Assembly: GCF_013377995.1 (NCBI RefSeq) | Contig: NZ_CP055305.1 | Coordinates: 1,054,001 to 1,118,000, forward strand | Source: Mannheimia pernigra | GTDB lineage: Bacteria > Pseudomonadota > Gammaproteobacteria > Enterobacterales > Pasteurellaceae | Direction: 5' to 3' | Length of the DNA stretch: 64,000 nt | In this document: piece after piece, positions 51,165 to 60,356 of the stretch | Layout: every line of letters begins with the position of its first letter | Numbering within the stretch: position 1 is the stretch's first letter | The notes under the pieces: model-generated | Database searches by the model: none | Seen by the model: only the letters and a program-made list of their open reading frames with translations | What the model was told of the DNA's origin: nothing | Position numbers and translations under genes: made by a program

Positions 51165-53699
51165 ATAATATTTAGTGCTTTACTTTCACTGCTAATTTTA
51201 GGTGGGGTAATTGGCGGTTTACTTTATATGCACATCAAGTCTGATTTGCCTGATGTGGCAACACTTAAGAATGTTCAGTTGCAGCAACCAATGCAGATTT
51301 TTACCTTAGATGGTAAATTAATTGGTGAAGTAGGGGAAGAACGCCGTATTCCTGTCAATCTTGAAGAGGTGCCTCCAATGCTGATAAAAGCGATTTTAGC
51401 TACAGAGGATGCGCGTTTTTATGAACATAAAGGGATAGATCCTAAAGGTATTATGCGTGCAGTTTGGCGTATCAGTCAGGGTGACAGACAAGGTGCGAGT
51501 ACTATTACTCAGCAGTTAGCGAAAAACTTTTTCTTAACACCTGAGCGTAGCCTTGAGCGTAAAGTGAAAGAGGCTATTCTTGCATTAGAAATTGAGCAAG
51601 TGCTAACGAAAGACGAAATTTTAGAGCTTTACTTAAATAAGATTTATTTGGGATATCGCTCATATGGTGTTGTTGCAGCAGCAAAAACCTATTTCAATAA
51701 AGCGTTGAAAGATTTAACACTTTCTGAAATTGCAATTATTGCAGGTTTGCCAAAAGCACCATCAACGATGAACCCGCTTTATTCCGTAAAACGTGCTGAA
51801 GAGCGTCGTAATATCGTTTTAGGACGAATGCTTGAAACCAGAGATATTACCAGAGATGAATACGAAAAAGCGAAAGCAGAGCCGATTGTTGCTAATTATT
51901 ATGGTGCAGCGTTAGAGTTTCGTGCTGATTATGTTACAGAGATGGTTCGTCAAGAAATTGTAAAACGTTATGGTGAAAATATTGCTTACAATAAAGGCTT
52001 AAAAGTTTATGCAACGGTGCTTTCAGCTGATCAAAAAGCGGCACAAGATGCATTACGTGATAACTTGATTGATTATGATCGTAAACATGGCTGGCGTGGT
52101 GCTGAAAAATTATGGACAGGAAGTGAAGCTTGGGATGATGAGAAAATTATCGAGTATTTAAGTAAATTGCCAAAATCAGAGCCTTTTACGCCAGCGGTAG
52201 TAATGCAAGCAGATAAATCGAAGTATGCTATTTTATTAGCAAATGGAGATACGTCCACTTTAAAACGTACTAATGCTTCTTTTGCTCCTAAAGGGCTAAA
52301 AGTGGGTGAACAAATTTGGGTGAGACAAAATAAAAACAAAGAGTGGGCTTTAGGTCAAATTCCAGAAGTAAACTCTGCTTTAGTTTCAATTAATAGTGAA
52401 AATGGAGCCATTGAAGCTATTGTTGGTGGTTTTAGTTTTGAGCAGAGCCGTTTTAATCGTGCAACTCAATCTGTAGTGCAAGTGGGATCTGCGATTAAGC
52501 CATTTATTTATACAGCAGCAATGAATAAAGGTTTAAGTCTTTCTACTACAATCAGCGATGGTCAGATTGTCATTAAAAAGAAAGGACAGAAAGAATGGAG
52601 ACCTAAAAATGCCGATGGAGTTTATGGTGGACCAGTAAGGGTAAGAGTTGCGTTAGGTAAGTCTAGAAATATGGTGGCAATTCGCGTGTTACAAATGGCT
52701 GGAATTGATTATGTCGCCGACTATTTACAACGTTTTGGCTTTAACCCTAATCAATATGTAGCGACAGAATCTCTGGCATTAGGTGCCGCTTCTTTCACGC
52801 CATTAGAAATGGCCCGAGCTTATGCCGTATTTAATAATGGTGGTTATTTAATTGAACCATATATTATTGATCGCATTATTGATGCTCAAGGCTATGAGCT
52901 TTATCAAGCGAATCCTGTTGTCGCTTGTTTACTTTGTAATCATCCTGTTATTTATTCTGAACCGCAATATTTCGATTCCGTAAAAATTCACGATGAAACA
53001 CAGGTTGGCACTATGCCTACAACAACATCTAATAACAATGAAGAGGTTGTTGAAGATATCACTGATATAGAACCTGAATTACAAGCCGATAACGCTGAAA
53101 AAAGTGCACCTAGTTTAATGGCAGAGTCTTCTCACCACATTAAAGGATTACGCTATGCACCGCATGTTATTAGTAATGAATTAGCATTTTTAATGCGTAG
53201 TGCTTTAGCTACCGCTGTTACTGGCGAGCCTGAATATGGTTGGAGAGGGACGAGTTATAAAATGTTAAACACAATTAAGCGTGCTGATGTAGGTGGTAAA
53301 ACAGGTACAACTAATAATGCAAAAGCAACCTGGTATGCTGGCTTTGGTGCAGATATTTCAACCGTAGTTTATGTTGGCTTTGATAATAATAAACGTTTAG
53401 GTAAAGGCGCTTCAGGCTCAGCCACAGCATTGCCAGCTTGGACGAACTATATGAAAGTTGCATTAGCGGATAAAAAGGTTGAAAAAGAGATTGTGCCAAA
53501 AAATATTGTTGAGGTGAAAATTGATCCTAGCAGTGGTTTTTTAGGCGATGGTCGTAAAGAGTTCTTTATTAAAGGAACTGAGCCCACAAAACGCTATGTG
53601 ATTGAAAGAGGTTATACGGAAAAACCTCCAATGCAAACTTCTCCAGATCAATTAGGGCTTCCGCCGTCGGGTGGAGCACAAAGTGGTGAGTTATTCTAA
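51150..53699 (+). CDS. mrcA: Penicillin-binding protein 1A
   Basis: Bifunctional peptidoglycan synthase (also called ponA) of 849 residues. An N-terminal signal anchor (about 5-28) precedes the glycosyltransferase domain with EDARFYEHKGIDPKGI and GASTITQQLAKN, an OB-like insert, and the transpeptidase domain with the active-site serine in GSAIKPFIY, an SRN motif and KTGTTNN. A low-complexity acidic insert lies near residues 625-650. It is divergent from comA; no clear promoter was found beyond a lone TATACT at 51084. Confidence 0.97.
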   Translation: MRIAKIIFSALLSLLILGGVIGGLLYMHIKSDLPDVATLKNVQLQQPMQIFTLDGKLIGEVGEERRIPVNLEEVPPMLIKAILATEDARFYEHKGIDPKGIMRAVWRISQGDRQGASTITQQLAKNFFLTPERSLERKVKEAILALEIEQVLTKDEILELYLNKIYLGYRSYGVVAAAKTYFNKALKDLTLSEIAIIAGLPKAPSTMNPLYSVKRAEERRNIVLGRMLETRDITRDEYEKAKAEPIVANYYGAALEFRADYVTEMVRQEIVKRYGENIAYNKGLKVYATVLSADQKAAQDALRDNLIDYDRKHGWRGAEKLWTGSEAWDDEKIIEYLSKLPKSEPFTPAVVMQADKSKYAILLANGDTSTLKRTNASFAPKGLKVGEQIWVRQNKNKEWALGQIPEVNSALVSINSENGAIEAIVGGFSFEQSRFNRATQSVVQVGSAIKPFIYTAAMNKGLSLSTTISDGQIVIKKKGQKEWRPKNADGVYGGPVRVRVALGKSRNMVAIRVLQMAGIDYVADYLQRFGFNPNQYVATESLALGAASFTPLEMARAYAVFNNGGYLIEPYIIDRIIDAQGYELYQANPVVACLLCNHPVIYSEPQYFDSVKIHDETQVGTMPTTTSNNNEEVVEDITDIEPELQADNAEKSAPSLMAESSHHIKGLRYAPHVISNELAFLMRSALATAVTGEPEYGWRGTSYKMLNTIKRADVGGKTGTTNNAKATWYAGFGADISTVVYVGFDNNKRLGKGASGSATALPAWTNYMKVALADKKVEKEIVPKNIVEVKIDPSSGFLGDGRKEFFIKGTEPTKRYVIERGYTEKPPMQTSPDQLGLPPSGGAQSGELF

Positions 53700-53847
53700 A
53701 AATTACAAGGAATATGCTCTTAAAAGTTGAAAAATAGGGGTGTTTTTTGCGATAATAACGACCAATTTTACTTTGGGCGATTTGTGAGTTTATTTGTATA
53801 TTCTTTAGTCAATAAATCAATTTTATTGCAATTTTTATAAGAAATCA

Positions 53848-53880
53848 GACCGCTTGTATAACAAGCGGTCATTTTTTCTT
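53848..53880 (+). terminator. Terminator after mrcA built from two uptake sequences
   Basis: GACCGCTTGT (53848-53857), ATA, then ACAAGCGGTC (53861-53870), followed by ATTTTTTCTTTT. A perfect 10-base stem with a 3-base loop and a T-run. The rest of the 232-base gap before aroK shows nothing else. Confidence 0.88.
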
Positions 53881-53931
53881 TTAATTTCACAAATCAGATG
53901 TTTATAAATTTTAATAATAGAAGAAGAAATA

Positions 53932-54453
53932 ATGGCTGAAAAACGTAATATTTTTTTAATTGGGCCGATGGGTGCTGGAAAAAGCACAATTGGTCGTCAG
54001 CTTGCTCAAACATTGGGTATGGAATTTTTAGATTCTGACAGTATTATCGAAGAAAGAGCTGGTGCAGATATTGATTGGATTTTTGATGTTGAGGGAGAAG
54101 CTGGTTTTCGAAAACGTGAAGAGCGTATTCTAAATGAATTAACGCAAAATTATGGTATTGTGCTTTCAACGGGCGGTGGTTCTATTTTATCAAAAGATAA
54201 CCGCAATGTGTTATCAGCTCGTGGGATTGTAATCTATCTAGAAACAACAGTAGATAAACAATTCGAGCGTACTCAGCGTGATAAAAAACGCCCGTTATTG
54301 CAAACCGAAGATCCACGTAAAACCCTTGAAGATCTGGCAGCGATTCGTAACCCTCTTTATGAAGAAATTGCAGATATTACTATCCACACGGATGAACAAA
54401 GTGCAAAAGTAGTCGCAAACCAAATTATTGATATGATGGATAATTTACAGTAA
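53932..54453 (+). CDS. aroK: Shikimate kinase
   Basis: ATP-dependent phosphorylation of shikimate. 173 residues. P-loop GPMGAGKSTIGR (about 12-23), FLDSDSIIEERAG substrate segment, FRKREERIL and the STGGGSIL motif; the lid has RDKKRPLL. First gene of aroK-aroB-dam, a conserved order. Confidence 0.97.
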   Translation: MAEKRNIFLIGPMGAGKSTIGRQLAQTLGMEFLDSDSIIEERAGADIDWIFDVEGEAGFRKREERILNELTQNYGIVLSTGGGSILSKDNRNVLSARGIVIYLETTVDKQFERTQRDKKRPLLQTEDPRKTLEDLAAIRNPLYEEIADITIHTDEQSAKVVANQIIDMMDNLQ

Positions 54454-54481
54454 ATAAGGCTTGAAAAGCAGGAGCTAAGTT

Positions 54482-55573
54482 ATGTTACAAGTTAATGTTG
54501 AACTGAAAGAACGAGGTTATCCAATTACTATTGGTGAAGGGTTACTCAAGAATCCTAATAGCTATAGCCCTTTAAAAGCAGGCGATAAAGTGATGATTGT
54601 CTCCAATCCAACGGTTGCTGAGTATTATCTTAGTCTTGTTACTGAAGCTTTAACTAAATTAGGCTGCAAAGTAGATTCTGTATTAATTCCGGATGGTGAA
54701 GAACATAAAACGCTTGATTCATTGAACCTAATTTTTACTGCATTGTTAGAAAAAAATCACAACCGTGATAGCACTTTAATTGCTTTAGGTGGCGGAGTCA
54801 TTGGTGATGTGGCGGGCTATGTGGCGGCTTCTTATCAGCGTGGCATTCGTTTTATTCAAATCCCTACTACTTTATTAGCACAAGTTGATTCCTCGGTTGG
54901 CGGTAAAACAGCCGTTAATCATCCTCTTGGCAAAAATATGATTGGTGCTTTCTATCAGCCTGTTTCGGTGATTATTGATACCAACACACTTCACACCTTA
55001 CCAAAAAGAGAAGTGAGTGCAGGTTTAGCAGAAGTTATTAAATATGGTGCCATTTTTGATATTGCTTTTTTTGAATGGCTAGAAAGCCATATTGATGGTT
55101 TAGTTAGCTTAAAACAAGATGATCTTGAATATTGTATTCAACGTTGTTGTCAATTAAAAGCAGATGTTGTTGCTCGTGATGAAACAGAAAAAGGTGAGCG
55201 TGCTTTACTTAATCTTGGGCATACTTTCGGTCATGCTATTGAAGCTCGAATGGGCTATGGTGTATGGCTACATGGTGAGGCCGTCGCTGTTGGAATGCTT
55301 GAAGCTGCTGCTTTATCGCATATTCTTGGTGATTTAACAGAGGTAGATGTCGCTCGTTTAGAAAAATTACTGGCGAGATCAAATTTACCCACCATTTCGC
55401 CAGATGGTATGGAGCCTATGGAGTACTTGCCTTATATGTGGCGGGATAAGAAAGTGCAATGTGGTCAATTGCGTTTAGTTTTACTGAAATCGCTAGGGCA
55501 AGCGTATGTTTTTGCAAAAGCAACGGAAGAGCAAGTATTAGCAGCTATTGAGCGTTTTACTCAGCGAAATTAA
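54482..55573 (+). CDS. aroB: 3-dehydroquinate synthase
   Basis: NAD- and metal-dependent cyclisation of DAHP to 3-dehydroquinate. 363 residues. NAD-binding IALGGGVIGDVAGYVAASY, metal ligands in LNLGHTFGHAIE and the later WLHGEAVAVGM segment. AGGAG precedes the start. It is followed immediately by dam, whose ATG comes right after the aroB stop. Confidence 0.97.
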   Translation: MLQVNVELKERGYPITIGEGLLKNPNSYSPLKAGDKVMIVSNPTVAEYYLSLVTEALTKLGCKVDSVLIPDGEEHKTLDSLNLIFTALLEKNHNRDSTLIALGGGVIGDVAGYVAASYQRGIRFIQIPTTLLAQVDSSVGGKTAVNHPLGKNMIGAFYQPVSVIIDTNTLHTLPKREVSAGLAEVIKYGAIFDIAFFEWLESHIDGLVSLKQDDLEYCIQRCCQLKADVVARDETEKGERALLNLGHTFGHAIEARMGYGVWLHGEAVAVGMLEAAALSHILGDLTEVDVARLEKLLARSNLPTISPDGMEPMEYLPYMWRDKKVQCGQLRLVLLKSLGQAYVFAKATEEQVLAAIERFTQRN

Positions 55574-56401
55574 ATGAGCCATTCTAAACACCGAGCCTTT
55601 TTAAAATGGGCTGGCGGTAAATATCGCCTAATTCCAGATATTCAGACACATTTGCCCCAAAAGGCTTGCTTGGTAGAGCCCTTTGTTGGTGCTGGCTCGG
55701 TGTTTCTTAATACTGACTTTGAACACTATATTTTAGCTGATATTAATCCTGACTTAATCAATCTATTTAATGTAGTAAAAGCAGATATTGAGCATTATAT
55801 CGCTCAAGCAAAATTACTTTTTCTACACCCTCAAGCAAATACAGAAGCCTTTTATAAAGCACGTCGTGCCGAGTTTAATCGTTCTAAAGATATTTTTCGC
55901 CGCTCGGTGATTTTTCTCTACTTAAATCGTTTTGGTTATAATGGGCTTTGTCGTTATAACCAAAAGAAAAGGTATAATGTGCCATTCGGGCGTTATAAAA
56001 CACATTATTTCCCTGAAAAAGAATTACATTTTTTTGCAGAAAAAGCACAGAAAGCAACTTTTATTTGTGCAGATTTTGAACAGGTTTTTGAGATGGTAAA
56101 AAATAGCTTAATAGATTGTGCTATCTATTGTGATCCTCCTTATGCTCCTTTATTGCAAGAGAGCAATTTTACCCAATATGCAGGCGGGGGATTTAGCTTA
56201 TTACAGCAAACTCGTTTGGCAAATTTAGCTCAAGAAATGAAAGATCAGGGAATTCCTGTATTGATTTCAAATCACGATACTGATTTTACTCGCTTGCTCT
56301 ATCAATCGGCGAAAATTACGGAAGTACAAGTTCAACGCTCAATTGGGCAGAAAGTAGATTCTAGGATTAAAGTCGGTGAATTATTTGCGTTGTTTAATTA
56401 A
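55574..56401 (+). CDS. dam: Dam DNA adenine methyltransferase
   Basis: Methylates the adenine of GATC, used in mismatch repair and replication timing. 275 residues. The SAM motif is LVEPFVGAGSVFLN and the catalytic DPPY motif is in YCDPPYAPLLQES. It lies downstream of aroB with no spacing. The gene carries no restriction partner, which supports the housekeeping Dam role rather than a restriction-modification system. Confidence 0.96.
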   Translation: MSHSKHRAFLKWAGGKYRLIPDIQTHLPQKACLVEPFVGAGSVFLNTDFEHYILADINPDLINLFNVVKADIEHYIAQAKLLFLHPQANTEAFYKARRAEFNRSKDIFRRSVIFLYLNRFGYNGLCRYNQKKRYNVPFGRYKTHYFPEKELHFFAEKAQKATFICADFEQVFEMVKNSLIDCAIYCDPPYAPLLQESNFTQYAGGGFSLLQQTRLANLAQEMKDQGIPVLISNHDTDFTRLLYQSAKITEVQVQRSIGQKVDSRIKVGELFALFN

Positions 56402-56537
56402 GTGATTGCAAATTTTTTTAAAAATATGACCGCTTGTACAGCGATATAAAACGTGGTCAATAAAAATATTGATTTTTAAGTTAAAATCCTGTATCTATTC
56501 GAGTTTTAATAACAATAACTTTTTAGGAGCAAACACA

Positions 56538-57653
56538 ATGCAAAACGTAGGTTTTATCGGCTGGCGTGGAATGGTCGGTTCAGTATTAATGGATCGTATG
56601 GTAGAAGAAAATAATTTTGCCAATATCAATCCAATTTTTTTTACAACATCGCAAGCAGGTCAAAAAGCCCCTGTATTTGGTGGTAAAGAGGCAGGTGAAT
56701 TAAAAAACGCCTTTGATATTGAAGAACTAAAAAAATTAGACATCATTGTAACCTGCCAAGGTGGTGATTATACAACTGAAGTGTATCCAAAGTTAAAAGA
56801 GAGTGGCTGGAATGGATATTGGATTGATGCAGCCTCCACTTTACGAATGAAAGATGATGCAATTATCGTATTAGATCCCGTAAACCAGCACGTTATCGCT
56901 GAAGGCTTAAAAAACGGTATTAAAACTTTCGTAGGGGGTAACTGTACCGTTAGTTTAATGCTAATGGCAATTGGTGGCTTATTTGAAAAAGATCTAGTGG
57001 AGTGGGTTTCTGTTGCAACCTATCAAGCTGCTTCTGGTGCTGGTGCGAAAAATATGCGTGAATTACTTTCACAAATGGGTGAATTGCGTGATTCTGTTGA
57101 GACTGAATTAGCAAATCCTGCTTCTTCAATTTTGGAGATTGAACGTAAAGTCACGGAAAAAATGCGCTCTTGCGATTTCCCAACAGAAAATTTTGGTGCA
57201 GCATTAGGCGGTAGCTTAATTCCTTGGATTGACAAATTATTACCTGAAACAGGGCAAACAAAAGAAGAATGGAAAGGCTATGCCGAAACCAACAAAATTT
57301 TAGGTTTAAGTGATAACCCTATTCCAGTTGATGGTTTGTGCGTGCGTATTGGTGCATTGCGTTGCCACAGTCAAGCCTTCACGATTAAGCTGAAAAAAAA
57401 TCTGCCACTAGCGGAAATTGAGCAAATTATTGCTGCGCATAATGAGTGGGTTAAAGTTATTTCAAACGATAAAGAAGCTACATTACGTGAATTAACACCA
57501 GCTAAAGTAACGGGGACATTAAATGTGCCAGTAGGGCGTTTACGCAAATTAGCGATGGGAGATGAGTACTTGGCGGCATTCACAGTAGGTGACCAATTAT
57601 TATGGGGGGCCGCTGAGCCTGTACGCCGTATTTTAGTGCAATTAACTCAATAG
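56538..57653 (+). CDS. asd: Aspartate-semialdehyde dehydrogenase
   Basis: NADPH-dependent reduction of aspartyl phosphate, leading to lysine, diaminopimelate, threonine and methionine. 371 residues from the ATG at 56538 (MQNVGFIGWRGMVGSVLMDR), preceded by AGGAG; an in-frame upstream start at 56469 is not supported. The catalytic Cys is in GGNCTVSLML. No lysine riboswitch was recognised in the 136-base gap after dam, which does contain an uptake sequence (56428). Confidence 0.97.
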   Translation: MQNVGFIGWRGMVGSVLMDRMVEENNFANINPIFFTTSQAGQKAPVFGGKEAGELKNAFDIEELKKLDIIVTCQGGDYTTEVYPKLKESGWNGYWIDAASTLRMKDDAIIVLDPVNQHVIAEGLKNGIKTFVGGNCTVSLMLMAIGGLFEKDLVEWVSVATYQAASGAGAKNMRELLSQMGELRDSVETELANPASSILEIERKVTEKMRSCDFPTENFGAALGGSLIPWIDKLLPETGQTKEEWKGYAETNKILGLSDNPIPVDGLCVRIGALRCHSQAFTIKLKKNLPLAEIEQIIAAHNEWVKVISNDKEATLRELTPAKVTGTLNVPVGRLRKLAMGDEYLAAFTVGDQLLWGAAEPVRRILVQLTQ

Positions 57654-57671
57654 TTTATTTTAAGAATTTAT

Positions 57672-57718
57672 ACAAGCGGTCTGATTTTGTCATTTTTTTG
57701 CAGAATTTGACCGCTTGT
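57672..57718. terminator. Facing uptake sequences between asd and metR
   Basis: ACAAGCGGTC (57672-57681) and GACCGCTTGT (57709-57718), 27 bases apart, form a 10-base stem followed by TTTGTT. Probable terminator of asd. Confidence 0.55.
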
Positions 57719-57719
57719 T

Positions 57720-57728
57720 TGTTATAAT
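57720..57728 (+). promoter_or_regulatory. Extended -10 promoter of metR
   Basis: TGT followed by a perfect TATAAT, 36 bases before the metR start. A poor -35 (TTGCAG at 57698) is 19 bases upstream. Confidence 0.5.
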
Positions 57729-57764
57729 TATTTTCATCTTATTTGACTTTTAGATGAATAAATT

Positions 57765-58691
57765 ATGAAACCCATTTTCCTCGAAATCCGCCATTTACGA
57801 ACATTAGTTGCTTTAAAAGAAAGCGGTAGCGTATCCCTTGCGGCAAAGCGTGTGCATTTAACCCAATCGGCACTTTCACATCAAATTAAATTATTAGAAG
57901 ATCAGTACGATCTTACCTTGTTTGAACGTAAAAGCTCACCTATTCGTTTCACTCAAGCGGGAGAACGCTTAATTAAACTTGCCTATGATATTTTGCCACA
58001 GGTTATTGAGGCGGATTTAGATCTGGCTCGTGTGAAACAAGGTGAGGTTGGGGAAGTGCGTGTTGCAGTGGAATGCCATACCTGTTTTGACTGGTTAATG
58101 CCTGCAATGGACACTTTCCGCCAGCACTGGCCTTTGGTAGAGTTGGATATTGTATCGGGCTTTCATACCGATACAGTGGGGTTATTGATGAGCCATCGGG
58201 CTGATCTCGCAATTGTAGCGGAAGAAGAAGATAATGCAGGCATTATCTATAAACCGCTGTTCTCTTATGAAATGGTGGCGATTTGTTCGAAAGATCATCG
58301 ACTTGCAGCAAAAGAAGTTTGGGAAGCAGAAGATTTTAAAGACGAAACTCTCATTACTTACCCTGTACCTGATGATATGCTGGATTTATTGCGTAAAGTG
58401 TTAAATCCTGCTGGAATTAAAGTTACTCGCCGTAATAGTGAATTAACGATTGCGATTATTCAGCTTGTAGCAAGCCGTCGTGGCATTGCTGCTTTGCCTT
58501 ATTGGGCAGTGAAACCTTATTTGGATAGAGGTTATGTAGTGGCAAGAAAGATTACTCAAAAGGGTTTATATAGCAAACTCTATGGTGCAATTCGTGAAAC
58601 AGATGCCGCTCTTGCTTATCTAGATGATTTTAATGAAACCATAAAAACGCAAAGTTTCGCGACTCTGCCAGGCTTAATGGTATTGGAATAA
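57765..58691 (+). CDS. metR: LysR-type regulator MetR
   Basis: 308 residues. N-terminal winged helix (IRHLRTLVALKESGSVSLAA, then LTQSALSHQIKLLE) and a C-terminal effector domain that binds homocysteine in the known MetR. The AVECHTCFDWLMPAMD segment is distinctive for MetR. It controls late methionine genes such as metE. metE is not divergent from it here, unlike in E. coli. No MetJ box was convincing. Confidence 0.92.
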   Translation: MKPIFLEIRHLRTLVALKESGSVSLAAKRVHLTQSALSHQIKLLEDQYDLTLFERKSSPIRFTQAGERLIKLAYDILPQVIEADLDLARVKQGEVGEVRVAVECHTCFDWLMPAMDTFRQHWPLVELDIVSGFHTDTVGLLMSHRADLAIVAEEEDNAGIIYKPLFSYEMVAICSKDHRLAAKEVWEAEDFKDETLITYPVPDDMLDLLRKVLNPAGIKVTRRNSELTIAIIQLVASRRGIAALPYWAVKPYLDRGYVVARKITQKGLYSKLYGAIRETDAALAYLDDFNETIKTQSFATLPGLMVLE

Positions 58692-58696
58692 ATAAC

Positions 58697-58746
58697 AAGC
58701 GGTCTATTTTATCTATTATTTTGCTATTTGAGAAAATAGGCCGCTT
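58697..58746. terminator. Bidirectional terminator between metR and ftsX
   Basis: AAGCGGTCTATTTT (58697-58710) pairs with AAAATAGGCCGCTT (58733-58746): 14 pairs including one G-U, with an uptake sequence forming one arm. Confidence 0.7.
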
Positions 58747-58760
58747 TGATTTTAAAAAGA

Positions 58761-59693
58761 TTATCGACTACCGATTCTTAAAATATTTCGCATAGTTGCA
58801 ATTTTGGCAGATAACCAACCAATAAATATGCAAAGTACGATTAAGAAAAACGCTTCGCTAAAATTTAAATTACTCAATTCAAATTGAACTACAAAGATAT
58901 CCGTAACATATTTAACCACACCTGTAAAATAGCTAATCGTTACGGCACTAAATAATACTGCTAATAGACTGCCGAAGAACCCGTAAATCATTCCTGTATA
59001 AAGAAATGGTCGGGCAATAAAGTGATCAGTTGCTCCTAGAATTTGTTGAACTTCAATCATTGCTTTGCTGGTTGCGACATCGGTTCTTACACTATTGCCA
59101 ATCACTAAAAAGACAGCTAACAGCATTAATAATCCACAAACAATGGCCACTCTTGCGATTAGCCAGGTTAAGGCTGTTAATTTCTCTAACCAGCTGTTAT
59201 CTAAACGGACTTCCTGAACACCTTTGATCTGTTGTAAACCGTTGCGTAATTCAATCATCGCCTCATTATGATTAAAATTCGCTTTCGGTTTTAGCGTTAC
59301 TACTGCAGGTAGTGGATTTTCATCTAAAATATCTAACGCTTCTTGAAAACCCGACCAAGAACGAAATTCTTCTAAGCTTTGTTGGCGAGAAATATAATGA
59401 AACGAAGCAATTTTATCTGATTCATAAGCACGAATTCGATCCACAACCGTATTTGCACTATGCTCTGTCAAGTTTTTATGTAAATAAACCGTTAATTGTG
59501 GTTCAGGATAAAATTGCGTTGCAGCAATGTGAGTGTTTTTCCAGAGTAAATAGCTTATCGTTGGAATGGTAAGAGAGACGGCAATCACTAACACCGTCAA
59601 AAAAGTACCTAGCTTACGTTTCATTAAATCTTGCCAAGCTGCTCTTAACGAGTAGCTAGTTTGAGCACTTAATTTAGTAAATGAACGAATCAT
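58761..59693 (-). CDS. ftsX: Cell division protein FtsX
   Basis: Membrane partner of FtsE at the division septum, controlling cell-wall hydrolases. 310 residues. One N-terminal membrane helix (about 30-50), a periplasmic domain, and three C-terminal helices with the typical MIEVQQILGATDHFIARPF segment. It starts 9 bases after ftsE in the ftsY-ftsE-ftsX order. Confidence 0.95.
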   Translation of the reverse strand: MIRSFTKLSAQTSYSLRAAWQDLMKRKLGTFLTVLVIAVSLTIPTISYLLWKNTHIAATQFYPEPQLTVYLHKNLTEHSANTVVDRIRAYESDKIASFHYISRQQSLEEFRSWSGFQEALDILDENPLPAVVTLKPKANFNHNEAMIELRNGLQQIKGVQEVRLDNSWLEKLTALTWLIARVAIVCGLLMLLAVFLVIGNSVRTDVATSKAMIEVQQILGATDHFIARPFLYTGMIYGFFGSLLAVLFSAVTISYFTGVVKYVTDIFVVQFELSNLNFSEAFFLIVLCIFIGWLSAKIATMRNILRIGSR

Positions 59694-59702
59694 AATCTTT
59701 CC

Positions 59703-60356
59703 TTAAAATTTAAGATGTCCTTGTTCCAACACTAAACACGGCTGTGGGCGTTTTGAGATAATATTCGTATCGTGAGTCGCAATCAGTATTGTTGTGCCTG
59801 TTTGATTAAACTCCTCGAATAAACGAAAAATTTCAAATGAGAGCTTTTCATCTAAATTGCCTGTTGGTTCATCTGCTAGTAAAAGAGTTGGGCGATGTAC
59901 AATTGCTCTGGCAATATCTACACGTTGCTGTTCGCCACCAGAGAGATGTAATGGACGATAATTTGCTTTATCTGCCAAGCCTACACGCTCTAGTGCAATT
60001 CGAGCTTCACGTTCTACAATTGCTTTATTCATACCTAAAATAATCAAGGGTAGTGCAACGTTATCTAAAATAGTTCTATCTGTTAATAGGCGATAATCTT
60101 GATGCACCATACCGATTTGACGGCGTAAAAACGGCAATTCGTGATGAGAAAGTCGTGTAATATCATATCCGTTAAACAAAATTTGTCCGCCATTAGCTCG
60201 CTCAATGCCCATAATTAATTTCAGTAGCGTACTTTTACCCGCACCAGAGTGCCCTGTAATATAAGCCATTTTTCCAGCGGGTAGGTGGAAATCAATGCCC
60301 TGTAAAGCCGGTTGACCACCTTTGTAAACCTTGTTCACGTTGGTGAATTTAATCAT
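59703..60356 (-). CDS. ftsE: Cell division ATPase FtsE
   Basis: ABC ATPase of 217 residues from the ATG at 60356 (MIKFTNVNKVY), chosen over an in-frame ATG at 60404. Walker A GHSGAGKST, signature LSGGEQQRV, Walker B LLLADEP. The start overlaps the ftsY stop by 8 bases (ATGATTAA). It powers FtsX. Confidence 0.96.
   Translation of the reverse strand: MIKFTNVNKVYKGGQPALQGIDFHLPAGKMAYITGHSGAGKSTLLKLIMGIERANGGQILFNGYDITRLSHHELPFLRRQIGMVHQDYRLLTDRTILDNVALPLIILGMNKAIVEREARIALERVGLADKANYRPLHLSGGEQQRVDIARAIVHRPTLLLADEPTGNLDEKLSFEIFRLFEEFNQTGTTILIATHDTNIISKRPQPCLVLEQGHLKF

Noticed and set aside
56402..56537. Lysine riboswitch before asd
   Set aside because: The gap is only 136 bases, contains an uptake sequence and AT-rich DNA, and shows none of the conserved multi-helix layout.
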